Below are positions 8,838 to 17,869 of a DNA stretch of 64,000 nucleotides, in pieces. This DNA comes from Nocardia sp. NBC_01327 (GTDB lineage: Bacteria; Actinomycetota; Actinomycetes; Mycobacteriales; Mycobacteriaceae). The translations under genes and the position numbers were made by a program. Within the stretch, counting starts at the first letter, position 1. Each line of letters begins with the position of its first letter. The notes below the pieces were generated by a model. It ran no database searches. It was not told the DNA's origin and worked only from the letters and a program-made list of their open reading frames with translations. The DNA lies in the NCBI RefSeq assembly GCF_035958815.1, contig NZ_CP108383.1, positions 1,860,001-1,924,000 on the forward strand. The letters run 5' to 3'.

Positions 8838-11800
8838 TCAGACATTGCGGCGGTATTGCCCGCCGACGGTGAAGAAGGTGTCGGTGACCTGCTGCAGGGT
8901 GCAGACCCGCGCCGCGTCCATGAGGGCCTCGAAGACATTGGCGTCACTGCTCGCCGCCTCCGCCAGCCGGGCCAGCGCGGCGGGCGCCTCGTCGCGATGC
9001 CGCTGCGTGAAGTCGCGGACCCGCTGCAGCTGCGATTGCTTCTCGTCCTCGGTGCCACGGGCCAATTCGAGCACCCGATGCTCCTCGGCATGCGGACTGC
9101 GGAAGGTGTTCACGCCCACGATGGGCAGGCTCCCATCATGCTTGCGCCGCTCGTACAGCATGGATTCGTCCTGGATGCGCCCGCGCTGATACCCGGTCTC
9201 CATGGCCCCGAGCACACCGCCGCGCTCGCTGATGCGGTCGAATTCGCGCAGCACCGCCTCCTCCACCAGATCGGTGAGTTCATCGATGATGAAACTGCCC
9301 TGCAGCGGATTCTCGTTCATCGCCAGCCCCCACTCGCGATTGATGATGAGCTGAATCGCCAAGGCGCGCCGCACCGATTCCTCGGTGGGCGTGGTGACGG
9401 CCTCGTCGTAGGCATTGGTGTGCAGGCTGTTGCAATTGTCGTAGACGGCGATGAGCGCCTGCAGCGTGGTGCGAATGTCGTTGAAGTTCATCTCCTGTGC
9501 GTGCAGCGACCGCCCGGAGGTCTGAATGTGGTACTTGAGCTTCTGCGACCGATCGTTCGCACCGTACTTGTCGCGCATGGCGATCGCCCAGATGCGCCGC
9601 GCCACCCGGCCGATCACCGAGTATTCGGCGTCCATGCCATTGGAGAAGAAGAAGGACAGGTTCGGCGCGAAATCGTCGATGTGCATACCGCGCGCCAGAT
9701 ACGACTCCACATACGTGAAGCCGTTCGACAGCGTGAATGCCAGCTGACTGATCGGATTCGCACCCGCCTCGGCAATGTGATAGCCGGAGATCGAGACCGA
9801 GTAGAAGTTGCGAACGCTGTTGCGCACGAACCACTCCTGGATATCGGCCATCATGCGCAGGCTGAATTCGGTGGAGAAGATACAGGTGTTCTGCCCCTGA
9901 TCCTCCTTGAGGATGTCGGCCTGCACCGTCCCGCGCACGGTGGCCAGCGTCTGGGCGCGCAGTGCGGCCGCCTCCGCCGCGGTGGCGTCCCTGCCCTCGG
10001 CCGCCGAGAACTGTTCCAGCGCTTGGTCGATCGCGGCATTGAGGTAGAACGCCAGAATGGTGGGCGCCGGACCGTTGATGGTCATGGACACCGAGGTGCT
10101 CGGCGCGTCCAGGTCGAATCCGTCGTAGAGCGCCTTCATATCGTCCAGCGTGGCGATCGAGACGCCCGAGGTGCCGACCTTGCCGTAGATATCGGGCCGC
10201 TCGGCCGGATCGTGCCCGTACAGCGTCACCGAATCGAAGGCGGTGGAAAGTCGTTTGGCCTCAGCGTGTTCCGAGAGCACCCGGAAGCGCTTATTGGTGC
10301 GGAAGGCATCGCCCTCACCGGCGAACATGCGCGCCGGATCCTCATTGTCCCGCTTGAACGGGAACACTCCCGCCGTGAACGGGAACCGGCCCGGCAGATT
10401 CTCCGACCGCAGGAACCGCAGCAGCTCACCGTGATCGGTGTAGCGGGGGAGCGCCACCCGCGGAATCGAACTGCCGGACAGCGTCTCCCGGCGCAGGCGG
10501 GTGCGCAATTCCCGATCCCGCACCCGGACCACCTGCTCATCGCCCCGGTACGACTCGGCGACGGCGGGCCACTGCGCCAGCAGTGCGGCATTGTCCGCGG
10601 TGAGGTCCGCGCGGGCCTGCTCCAAGAGTTCGGCCACCAGGGAATACGCGGTCTCGGGTGTGCTGGCGGCGGCACCTTCGCGATCCGAAGATGCCGCCGC
10701 CGACCCGGTGCCGCCGCCCGGCAGATCGGTCAGCACCTGCTCCACACGCTGTACCCGCTGCGCCGCCGCGATCTGCCGATCGGTAGCGGCGTGGTACTCC
10801 CGCACCGTCTCGGCGATCTCGGCCAGATACCGCACCCGCGCCGGCGGAATGATCTGCGCGAAACGGGTGGAGGACCGGGTGTCCACGCGGGGCAGCACCC
10901 CGGGCGCCAGCGGCAACCCCTGCTCGGCGAGCAAACCGCTCAGATGCTGATACAGCGCTGTCACACCATCATCATTGAAAGTGGCTGCGCTGGTGCCGAA
11001 TACCGGCATATCCTCGGGCAGCGCGTGAAATGCCTCGCGATTGCGCACCAGCTGCCGCGACACATCCCGCAGTGCGTCCTCGGCCCCGCGCCGCTCGAAC
11101 TTGTTGATGGCCACCACATCCGCGTAATCGAGCATGTCGATCTTCTCCAGCTGCGAGGCCGCGCCGAATTCCGGCGTCATCACATACAGCGAGACGTCCA
11201 CATGCTCGGCGACCTCCGCATCGCCCTGTCCGATACCCGGCGTCTCCAGGATCACCAGGTCGTATCCCGCTGCCTTGCAGGCGATCACCATGGCATCGAT
11301 ATTCAGCGGCAGCTCCCGTTCGCCCCGCGTGGCCAGCGACCGGAAGAACACCCGCTCCCCGTCCAGGGCGTTCATGCGAATGCGGTCGCCCAGCAGGGCG
11401 CCGCCGCCGCGCCGCCGGGTCGGATCGATCGCGAGCACAGCGACGCGGAGCTTGTCCTGCTGATCGGTGCGCAGTCGGCGCACGAGTTCGTCTGTGAGAG
11501 AGGACTTCCCGGAACCGCCGGTGCCGGTGATGCCCAGTACCGGCACCGGCCGCGCGCTCGCGGCCGCGGTGAGCTCCGCCAGATCCGCGGCGGGCAGCGC
11601 ATCCTGCTGCAGGCAGGTGAGCGTGCGGGCCAGCGCCGCCCGATCCCCGCTCAGCACCGCGTCCAAGGGCGCCGGCGCGCGCGCGAGATCCTCATCGCAG
11701 TCGCTGATCAGCCGATTGATCATGCCCGGCAGGCCCAGCCGCTGCCCGTCCTCCGGCGAGAAGATGGTCACCCCGGCGGCGGCCAGCCGCTCGATCTCCT

Positions 11801-12116
11801 CGGCGACGATCACCCCGCCGCCACCGCCGAAGATGCGCACATGCCCGGCCCCGGCCTCCTTCAGCGCCGCCGCCAGATATTCGAAGTACTCGATATGCCC
11901 GCCCTGATACGAGCTGACCGCGATGCCCTGCACGTCCTCGCTGACCGCGGCGTCCACCACCTCGCTCACCGCCCGGTTGTGCCCGAGGTGAATGACCTCG
12001 GCCCCCTGGGCCTGCAGAATCCGCCGCATGATGTTGATGGCCGCGTCGTGGCCGTCGAACAGCGCCGCCGAGGTCACGAACCGCACCGGGTTCACGGGAA
12101 CGTGCAGATCGGCCAT
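8838..12116 (-). CDS. icmF: Fused isobutyryl-CoA mutase (IcmF)
   Basis: A 1092-residue adenosylcobalamin-dependent mutase that interconverts isobutyryl-CoA and n-butyryl-CoA, with its GTPase chaperone built in. Order of parts: N-terminal B12-binding domain (about 1-150; DGHDAAIN, VSSYQGGH and the FGGGGGV glycine stretch), MeaB-like P-loop GTPase (GTGGSGKSSLTDEL, about 194-210), then the large substrate-binding mutase barrel to the end. This order is diagnostic for IcmF and differs from methylmalonyl-CoA mutase. The ATG at 12116 has GGAGG 7 bases upstream; an in-frame extension to 12281 has no such site. It is divergent from the valine operon, whose intermediate isobutyryl-CoA is its substrate. 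Confidence 0.95.
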   Translation of the reverse strand: MADLHVPVNPVRFVTSAALFDGHDAAINIMRRILQAQGAEVIHLGHNRAVSEVVDAAVSEDVQGIAVSSYQGGHIEYFEYLAAALKEAGAGHVRIFGGGGGVIVAEEIERLAAAGVTIFSPEDGQRLGLPGMINRLISDCDEDLARAPAPLDAVLSGDRAALARTLTCLQQDALPAADLAELTAAASARPVPVLGITGTGGSGKSSLTDELVRRLRTDQQDKLRVAVLAIDPTRRRGGGALLGDRIRMNALDGERVFFRSLATRGERELPLNIDAMVIACKAAGYDLVILETPGIGQGDAEVAEHVDVSLYVMTPEFGAASQLEKIDMLDYADVVAINKFERRGAEDALRDVSRQLVRNREAFHALPEDMPVFGTSAATFNDDGVTALYQHLSGLLAEQGLPLAPGVLPRVDTRSSTRFAQIIPPARVRYLAEIAETVREYHAATDRQIAAAQRVQRVEQVLTDLPGGGTGSAAASSDREGAAASTPETAYSLVAELLEQARADLTADNAALLAQWPAVAESYRGDEQVVRVRDRELRTRLRRETLSGSSIPRVALPRYTDHGELLRFLRSENLPGRFPFTAGVFPFKRDNEDPARMFAGEGDAFRTNKRFRVLSEHAEAKRLSTAFDSVTLYGHDPAERPDIYGKVGTSGVSIATLDDMKALYDGFDLDAPSTSVSMTINGPAPTILAFYLNAAIDQALEQFSAAEGRDATAAEAAALRAQTLATVRGTVQADILKEDQGQNTCIFSTEFSLRMMADIQEWFVRNSVRNFYSVSISGYHIAEAGANPISQLAFTLSNGFTYVESYLARGMHIDDFAPNLSFFFSNGMDAEYSVIGRVARRIWAIAMRDKYGANDRSQKLKYHIQTSGRSLHAQEMNFNDIRTTLQALIAVYDNCNSLHTNAYDEAVTTPTEESVRRALAIQLIINREWGLAMNENPLQGSFIIDELTDLVEEAVLREFDRISERGGVLGAMETGYQRGRIQDESMLYERRKHDGSLPIVGVNTFRSPHAEEHRVLELARGTEDEKQSQLQRVRDFTQRHRDEAPAALARLAEAASSDANVFEALMDAARVCTLQQVTDTFFTVGGQYRRNV

Positions 12117-12316
12117 GGGATCCTCCACCTGTGCGGCCGTACCGTTGATACCCCAATAGTAGGACGTCAAATCAAATTCGGCGTGAGATCTGCCACAGCA
12201 AACACTCTGGAAATACTTGGATGTCCGACTATATGGTGGCCTAGGACCGCGCGGTCGACGCGCGGTGCCGGCATCGAGCACCTGTGATGCGACGGCGATA
12301 TCGAGACAGGACTGGC
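12117..12316. promoter_or_regulatory. Divergent icmF / mmsA promoter region
   Basis: This 200-bp gap separates leftward icmF from the rightward valine operon and is less GC-rich than its flanks. A weak rightward promoter can be proposed: CTGGAA (12207-12212), 17-base spacer, TATATG (12230-12235). A near-perfect inverted repeat, CCGCGCGGTCGACGCGCGG (about 12247-12265), lies between this -10 and the mmsA start and could be an operator. No regulator gene is adjacent. The boundaries are certain, the individual sites are not. Confidence 0.5.
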
Positions 12317-13840
12317 ATGGTTCGCGAACTCACCCACTTCATCGGCGGACAGCACGTCCCCGGAACGTCCGGCAATTTCCGCGACGTCTTCAACCCGAGC
12401 ACCGGACAGGTGCAGGCGCGGGTGCCGCTGGCCAGCAAGGACGAGGTCGAAGCGGTCATCGCCGATGCCGCCGAAGCCCAGCTCGTCTGGGCCGCCTACA
12501 ACCCGCAGAAGCGGGCGCGCGTGCTCATGAAGTTCCTGACGCTGGTGCAGGAGGAGATGGATTCCCTCGCCGCACTGCTGTCCTCCGAGCACGGCAAGAC
12601 CATCCCGGACGCCAAGGGCGATATCCAGCGCGGTCTCGAGGTAATCGAATTCGCCGTCGGTATTCCGCACCTGCTCAAGGGCGAATACACCGAGAGCGCC
12701 GGCACCGGCATCGATGTGTACTCCATGCGGCAACCGCTCGGCGTCGTCGCGGGCATCACGCCCTTCAACTTCCCGGCCATGATTCCGCTGTGGAAGGCCG
12801 GTCCCGCGCTGGCGTGCGGAAATGCCTTCGTACTCAAGCCCTCCGAGCGTGATCCGTCGGTACCGCTGCGGCTGGCCGAGCTCTTCCTCGAGGCCGGGCT
12901 GCCCGCGGGCGTGTTCAACGTCGTCAACGGTGACAAGGTCGCCGTCGATACGCTGCTGCACGACGAGCGCGTCAAGGCCGTCGGCTTCGTCGGCTCGACC
13001 CCGATCGCGCAGTACATCTACGAGACCGCGACCGCCAATGGCAAACGCGCACAGTGCTTCGGCGGGGCCAAGAATCACGCCATCGTCATGCCGGACGCCG
13101 ATCTCGACGATGTGGCCGATCAGCTCATCGGCGCCGGGTACGGCTCGGCCGGTGAACGCTGCATGGCCATCTCGGTCGCCGTACCCGTCGGTGAGGAGAC
13201 CGCGGATCGGCTGCGCGACAAGCTGATCGAGCGCGTCGCCAAGCTCAATGTCGGCCTCTCCGACGATCCGGGCGCGGACTTCGGCCCGCTGGTCGGCCGC
13301 GACGGCGTGGACCGCGTCAACGACTATGTGCAGATCGGCGTGGACGAGGGTGCGGAGCTCGTCATCGACGGCCGCGGACTGGTCGTCGAGGGCGGCGAGG
13401 GCGGATTCTTCGCGGGCGCAACGCTGTTCGACCGGGCTACCCCGGATATGCGCATCTACAAGGAAGAGATCTTCGGTCCGGTGCTCACCATCGTGCGCGC
13501 CAAGGACTACGAGGAGGCGCTGCGCCTGCCGAACGAGCACGAATACGGCAATGGCGTCAGCATTTTCACCCGCGACGGTGATACCGCCCGTGACTTCGCG
13601 GCGCGGGTGCAGGTCGGCATGGTCGGCATCAATGTGCCCATCCCGGTGCCGATCGCGTACCACACCTTCGGCGGCTGGAAGCGTTCCGGCTTCGGCGATC
13701 TCAATCAGCACGGCCCGGACTCGATCCGCTTCTACACCAAGACGAAGACCGTCACCCAGCGCTGGCCGGCAGGAGGCAAGGAGACTGTGTCCTCGGGCCG
13801 CTCCGCGGCCAATGCCTTCGTGATTCCGACCATGGACTGA
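12317..13840 (+). CDS. mmsA: Methylmalonate-semialdehyde dehydrogenase (acylating)
   Basis: A 507-residue CoA-acylating aldehyde dehydrogenase converting methylmalonate semialdehyde to propionyl-CoA at the end of valine breakdown (cytoplasm, NAD). Aldehyde-dehydrogenase landmarks: ITPFNFPAM (Rossmann part), KPSERDPS, GSTPIAQYIY, FGGAKNHA, and the catalytic Cys282 in AGERCMA. C-terminal KEEIFGPVLTIVRA and the GGWKRSGFGD motif are present. I chose the ATG at 12317 (MVRELTHFI) because homologues begin there; an upstream ATG at 12284 is in frame. First gene of a five-gene run equivalent to the mycobacterial mmsA-fadE9-mmsB-echA set. Confidence 0.95.
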   Translation: MVRELTHFIGGQHVPGTSGNFRDVFNPSTGQVQARVPLASKDEVEAVIADAAEAQLVWAAYNPQKRARVLMKFLTLVQEEMDSLAALLSSEHGKTIPDAKGDIQRGLEVIEFAVGIPHLLKGEYTESAGTGIDVYSMRQPLGVVAGITPFNFPAMIPLWKAGPALACGNAFVLKPSERDPSVPLRLAELFLEAGLPAGVFNVVNGDKVAVDTLLHDERVKAVGFVGSTPIAQYIYETATANGKRAQCFGGAKNHAIVMPDADLDDVADQLIGAGYGSAGERCMAISVAVPVGEETADRLRDKLIERVAKLNVGLSDDPGADFGPLVGRDGVDRVNDYVQIGVDEGAELVIDGRGLVVEGGEGGFFAGATLFDRATPDMRIYKEEIFGPVLTIVRAKDYEEALRLPNEHEYGNGVSIFTRDGDTARDFAARVQVGMVGINVPIPVPIAYHTFGGWKRSGFGDLNQHGPDSIRFYTKTKTVTQRWPAGGKETVSSGRSAANAFVIPTMD

Positions 13841-13842
13841 TC

Positions 13843-14982
13843 ATGTTCGTACTCGACGAAGACGAAAAGGCGATCACCGCGACCGCCCGCTCCTTTGCCG
13901 ACGAGCTGCTCGCGCCGAACGCACTGGAATGGGATGAGCACAAACACTTCCCGATAGACGTCCTGCGCAAGGCCGGGCAGCTCGGCCTGGGCGGCATCTA
14001 CGTCCGCGAGGACGTCGGCGGCTCGGAATTGCGGCGCCTGGATGCCGTGCGCATCTTCGAGCAGCTCGCCACCGGCTGCCCGACCATTGCCGCCTACATC
14101 TCCATCCACAATATGGCGTCGTGGATGATCGACAGTTACGGCGATGCGGCGCAGCGCAATCGGTGGCTGCCCGGCCTGACCTCCATGGATCTGCTGGCCA
14201 GCTACGCACTCACCGAACCCGGCGTCGGCTCCGACGCGGCGGCCCTGGGCACCAAGGCCGTTCGCGACGGCGACGACTACTTGCTCACCGGCGTCAAGCA
14301 ATTCATCTCCGGCGCCGGCAGTTCCGATGTGTACGTGATCATGGCGCGCACCGGAGACACCGGCGCACGGGGGATCTCGGCCTTCATCGTGCCCGCCGAT
14401 ACACCGGGACTCTCGTTCGGCGCGAACGAGCGGAAGATGGGCTGGAACGCACAGCCCACCCGGCAGGTCATTCTCGACAATGCCCGGGTGCCCGCCTCGA
14501 ATCTGCTCGGGGCCGAGGGCAATGGCTTCCGGATCGCCATGAACGGGCTCAATGGCGGGCGCTTGAATATCGCGGCCTGCTCACTGGGCGGCGGGCAGTC
14601 CGCGATGGACAAGACCGTCGCCTACATGGCGCAGCGCAAGGCCTTCGGGGCCAGGCTGCTCGACAACACCGCGCTGCAATTCGACCTCGCGGATATGCGC
14701 ACCTCACTGGAGGCCGCCCGCACCCTGCTGTGGCGTGCGGCCGCAGCCCTGGACGCCGATGCCGAGGACAAGGTCGAGCTCTGCGCCATGGCCAAGCGGT
14801 TCGCCACCGACGCCGGATTCGATGTGGCCAACAAGGCCCTGCAACTGCACGGTGGCTACGGTTACCTGGCCGAATACGGGATCGAGAAGATCGTCCGCGA
14901 TCTGCGGGTGCATCAGATTCTGGAAGGCACGAACGAGATCATGCGGGTCGTCGTCGCCCGCTCTGTGGTAGGAGCAGCATGA
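13843..14982 (+). CDS. acdH: Isobutyryl-CoA dehydrogenase (acyl-CoA dehydrogenase)
   Basis: A 379-residue FAD-dependent acyl-CoA dehydrogenase, placed as the isobutyryl-CoA to methacrylyl-CoA step by its neighbours. Family signatures: YALTEPGVGSDAA (substrate/FAD contact), QFISGAGSSDVYV, the LQLHGGYGY segment near the C terminus, and the catalytic base Glu361 in LEGTNEIMR. It starts 2 bp after the mmsA stop and its own stop overlaps the next start (ATGA). It corresponds to FadE9 of M. tuberculosis, next to mmsA and mmsB. Use of other short branched acyl-CoAs cannot be excluded. Confidence 0.93.
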   Translation: MFVLDEDEKAITATARSFADELLAPNALEWDEHKHFPIDVLRKAGQLGLGGIYVREDVGGSELRRLDAVRIFEQLATGCPTIAAYISIHNMASWMIDSYGDAAQRNRWLPGLTSMDLLASYALTEPGVGSDAAALGTKAVRDGDDYLLTGVKQFISGAGSSDVYVIMARTGDTGARGISAFIVPADTPGLSFGANERKMGWNAQPTRQVILDNARVPASNLLGAEGNGFRIAMNGLNGGRLNIAACSLGGGQSAMDKTVAYMAQRKAFGARLLDNTALQFDLADMRTSLEAARTLLWRAAAALDADAEDKVELCAMAKRFATDAGFDVANKALQLHGGYGYLAEYGIEKIVRDLRVHQILEGTNEIMRVVVARSVVGAA

Positions 14983-16079
14983 GCGAAGAAGTGAGTACGG
15001 CCGAGGTTGTGATCGAGAAGCGGGACGGGCTCGGGCTCATCACGCTGAATCGGCCCCGGGCCATCAATGCGCTGAATCATCCGATGGCGCTGGCCATTCT
15101 GGACGCACTGCGCGCCTGGGCGGACGACGATGACGTGCGCACCGTGGTGCTCACCGGCGCGGGGGAGCGCGGGCTGTGCGCGGGCGGCGATATCGTCGCC
15201 ATTCACACCGACGCGAAGAACGCGGTGGCGCAGGGGGATACGCCCTACATCGCGGCGGACTCGCCGAGCGGGCGCTTCTGGCGGGACGAATACATCCTCA
15301 ATGCCCTCATCGGCAGTTACCCCAAGCCGTATGTGGCCGTGATGGACGGCATTGTCATGGGCGGCGGCGTCGGCCTGTCCGGGCATGCGAGCCACCGCAT
15401 CGTCACCGAGCGCTCCAAGGTCGGCATGCCGGAGACCGGTATCGGCTTCATCCCCGATGTGGGCGGCACCTACCTGCTCGCCCAGGCGGCCGGTGAGATC
15501 GGCACCCATATCGCGCTGACCACCGCCCGGATGACGGCCGGTGATGCCATCGCCGCCGGATTCGCCGACTATTTCGTGCCGTCCGAGCGCATTCCGGCGC
15601 TGCTGGAGGCGCTGCGCACCGCCGACGCGGCTCTCGCCATCGCCGAGTTCGCCCAGCCCGCCCCCGTATCCGAGTTCGTGGCACAGCGGGATTGGATCGA
15701 TTTCTGCTACGCCGCGGACACGGTGGAGGAGATCGTGTCGCGACTGGAGTCCGACGGCCGGCCGGAAGCGGCCACCGCGGCCGCGGAGGTGCTCTCGAAA
15801 TCCCCGGTGGCACTGAAGGTCACACTGCGGTCGCTGCGCAGTGCGCGCAAGGCTTCGAGCCTCGAAGAGGTGCTGAACCAGGAGTACCGGGTGTCGACCG
15901 CCGCGCTCGACACCCACGACCTGGTGGAGGGCATTCGCGCCCAGGTCATCGACAAGGACCGCACTCCGCAGTGGTCGCCCGCCACGCTGGCGGACGTCAC
16001 CGAGGCCGACGTGGACGCCTACTTCGGCGCCCTCGGCGATCGCGAATTGGGTTTGGCCGCACCGAAGGACGAGCAGTGA
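14979..16079 (+). CDS. 3-hydroxyisobutyryl-CoA hydrolase (crotonase fold)
   Basis: A 366-residue crotonase-superfamily protein of the HIBCH type, hydrolysing 3-hydroxyisobutyryl-CoA to free 3-hydroxyisobutyrate and CoA. It is about 100 residues longer than an enoyl-CoA hydratase, carries the oxyanion-hole segment GIVMGGGVGLSGHAS and the HIBCH-type MPETGIGFIPDVGGTYLLA region, and has a long helical C-terminal domain. The ATG at 14979 overlaps the dehydrogenase stop by 4 bp; its stop overlaps mmsB (GTGA). This fills the gap in the valine pathway between hydratase and mmsB. Annotation as a plain enoyl-CoA hydratase would be wrong on length and motif grounds. Confidence 0.92.
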   Translation: MSEEVSTAEVVIEKRDGLGLITLNRPRAINALNHPMALAILDALRAWADDDDVRTVVLTGAGERGLCAGGDIVAIHTDAKNAVAQGDTPYIAADSPSGRFWRDEYILNALIGSYPKPYVAVMDGIVMGGGVGLSGHASHRIVTERSKVGMPETGIGFIPDVGGTYLLAQAAGEIGTHIALTTARMTAGDAIAAGFADYFVPSERIPALLEALRTADAALAIAEFAQPAPVSEFVAQRDWIDFCYAADTVEEIVSRLESDGRPEAATAAAEVLSKSPVALKVTLRSLRSARKASSLEEVLNQEYRVSTAALDTHDLVEGIRAQVIDKDRTPQWSPATLADVTEADVDAYFGALGDRELGLAAPKDEQ

Positions 16080-16990
16080 GCATTTCAGCAAGCGTGAACA
16101 AGAAGGTCGGATTCCTGGGTCTGGGGCATATGGGCGGACCCATGGCCGCCAATCTGGTCGAGGCCGGATACGAGGTCCTCGCCTTCGATCCCGTGCCCGC
16201 CGCACAGGAGCAGGCGCGCGCGGACGGCGCCACCGTGGTCGCGACACCCGTTGCGGCGGTGGCGGAATCGGAGATCGTCCTCACCATGCTGCCCAACGGC
16301 CGCATCGTCCTGGACCTCTACGGTGAGGTGCTGGCCGCCGCCAAGCCCGGCACGCTCTTCATCGACTGCTCCACCATCGACGTCGACGATGCCAAGTCCG
16401 CCGCGGAACTCGCTGTGGCAGCGGGACATCGGGCTCTGGACGCCCCGGTCTCCGGTGGTGTGGGCGGCGCCGTCGCGGGGACGCTCACCTTCATGGTGGG
16501 CGGCGCGGACGACGACTTCGCCGCTGCCCTCCCGATTCTGGAGGTCATGGGCGGCAAGGTGGTGCACTGCGGCGGTGCGGGTGTCGGTCAGGCCGCCAAG
16601 GTCTGCAACAACATGATTCTGGGCATCTCCATGATCGGGTTGTCGGAAGCCATTGTGCTGGGCGAGAAGCTGGGCCTGACCCACGAGAAGTTCTTCGATG
16701 TGGTCTCCACGGCCTCCGGTCAGAGCTGGGCGCTCACCTCGTACTGTCCGGTCCCCGGTCCGGTGCCGACCAGCCCGGCCAATAACGACTACAAGCCGGG
16801 TTTCGCCACGGCGCTCATGAACAAAGACCTCGGGCTGGCCGCGAACGCGTTGAAGAGCAATGGCGTCGACGGACAGATCGGTTTGCTGGCCGCCGACATC
16901 TACAACCGCTTCAACCAGGACGAAGCGGGCAAGGATTTCTCGGCTATCGTCACCGATATCCGTAAGCGATCTGGAGGAGAACAGGCGTGA
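16076..16990 (+). CDS. mmsB: 3-hydroxyisobutyrate dehydrogenase
   Basis: A 304-residue NAD-dependent beta-hydroxyacid dehydrogenase oxidising 3-hydroxyisobutyrate to methylmalonate semialdehyde. It has the Rossmann motif [12 protein letters not shown] (G15, G17, G20), the substrate motif [16 protein letters not shown] and catalytic Lys175 in [13 protein letters not shown] take the GTG at 16076, overlapping the previous stop; a GTG at 16094 six codons later is possible. The stop overlaps the next start by 4 bp. With mmsA in the same operon, the product is passed on directly. Confidence 0.94.
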   Translation: MSISASVNKKVGFLGLGHMGGPMAANLVEAGYEVLAFDPVPAAQEQARADGATVVATPVAAVAESEIVLTMLPNGRIVLDLYGEVLAAAKPGTLFIDCSTIDVDDAKSAAELAVAAGHRALDAPVSGGVGGAVAGTLTFMVGGADDDFAAALPILEVMGGKVVHCGGAGVGQAAKVCNNMILGISMIGLSEAIVLGEKLGLTHEKFFDVVSTASGQSWALTSYCPVPGPVPTSPANNDYKPGFATALMNKDLGLAANALKSNGVDGQIGLLAADIYNRFNQDEAGKDFSAIVTDIRKRSGGEQA

Positions 16991-17763
16991 CCGACTTCGA
17001 GACCATTCTGCTGGAGCGCAAGGGCAGGGTCGCCCTCATCACGCTGAACCGGCCGAAGGCCCTCAATGCGCTGAACTCGCAGGTTCTCATCGATATCACG
17101 GCCGCTCTCGACGAGCTCGAGAACGATCCCGAGATCGGGGCGGTCGTGCTGACCGGCTCCGAGCGGGCCTTCGCGGCCGGTGCGGATATCAAGGAGATGC
17201 AGAGCAAGTCCTATATGGACATGTTCCTGGCCGACCACTTCGCCGGCTGGGACCGCCTGGTCGCCTTCCGCAAGCCCGTTATCGCCGCGGTCGCCGGGTA
17301 CGCCCTCGGCGGCGGCTGCGAACTGGCCATGATGTGCGATCTGCTGATCGCCGCCGATACCGCCAAATTCGGCCAGCCCGAAATCAAGCTCGGCGTCATC
17401 CCCGGCATGGGCGGCTCGCAGCGCCTGACCCGCGCCGTCGGCAAGGCCAAGGCCATGGATCTCATTCTGACCGGTCGCAATATGGATGCCGAAGAAGCCG
17501 AGCGTGCGGGCCTGGTCTCGCGCATCGTCCCCGCCGCGGACCTGGTGGCCACCGCGCTCGAGGTCGCCGAAACCATCGGCGGCATGTCGCTCCCGTCGGT
17601 CATGATCGCCAAGGAAGCCGTCGACCGCGCCTTCGAAACCACCCTCACCGAGGGCCTGCGCTTCGAACGCCGCGTCTTCCACTCCCTCTTCGCCACAGAC
17701 GATCAGAAGGAAGGCATGGCCGCCTTCGTCGAGAAGCGCCCGGCCGACTTCACCAACAAGTAG
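16987..17763 (+). CDS. Enoyl-CoA hydratase (EchA8-like)
   Basis: A 258-residue crotonase with both catalytic glutamates: E112 in [11 protein letters not shown] and E132 in [13 protein letters not shown], 20 residues apart as in rat mitochondrial hydratase. Expected to hydrate methacrylyl-CoA to 3-hydroxyisobutyryl-CoA here, completing the valine route between dehydrogenase and hydrolase. The GTG overlaps the mmsB stop by 4 bp. Last gene of the operon; a strong hairpin follows 19 bp after the stop. Broader enoyl-CoA use in beta-oxidation is likely, as for EchA8 of mycobacteria. Confidence 0.93.
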   Translation: MTDFETILLERKGRVALITLNRPKALNALNSQVLIDITAALDELENDPEIGAVVLTGSERAFAAGADIKEMQSKSYMDMFLADHFAGWDRLVAFRKPVIAAVAGYALGGGCELAMMCDLLIAADTAKFGQPEIKLGVIPGMGGSQRLTRAVGKAKAMDLILTGRNMDAEEAERAGLVSRIVPAADLVATALEVAETIGGMSLPSVMIAKEAVDRAFETTLTEGLRFERRVFHSLFATDDQKEGMAAFVEKRPADFTNK

Positions 17764-17782
17764 GCGAAACCGGTTCTGCCGC

Positions 17783-17822
17783 AAAAGTTCTCCCATCCTG
17801 ATCGGGTGGGAGAACTTTTTTT
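17783..17822. terminator. Bidirectional intrinsic terminator
   Basis: Perfect 13-bp stem AAAAGTTCTCCCA / TGGGAGAACTTTT with an 11-base loop, ending in a run of T on the + strand and, by symmetry, on the - strand. It sits between the convergent valine operon and the Hsp70-like gene and can serve both. Confidence 0.92.
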
Positions 17823-17869
17823 GTGCCGCTCGTGCGCTGAGATTTCAGTTGGATAGGCCACTGGACGGA

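Noticed and set aside
8838-12116. Methylmalonyl-CoA mutase
   Set aside because: N-terminal B12 domain followed by an internal MeaB-like GTPase and then the mutase barrel is the IcmF order; methylmalonyl-CoA mutases have the B12 domain at the C terminus and a separate GTPase.
8781-12287. A 1168-codon open frame antisense to icmF, and similar long frames opposite other genes
   Set aside because: In high-GC genomes the complement of a gene is often free of stops. The product is low-complexity (Arg/Gly/His/Gln-rich), has no RBS, and the icmF strand has full domain support.
14979-16079. Plain enoyl-CoA hydratase as the product
   Set aside because: It is about 100 residues too long and has the 3-hydroxyisobutyryl-CoA hydrolase signature; a true hydratase with both glutamates is encoded at 16987.
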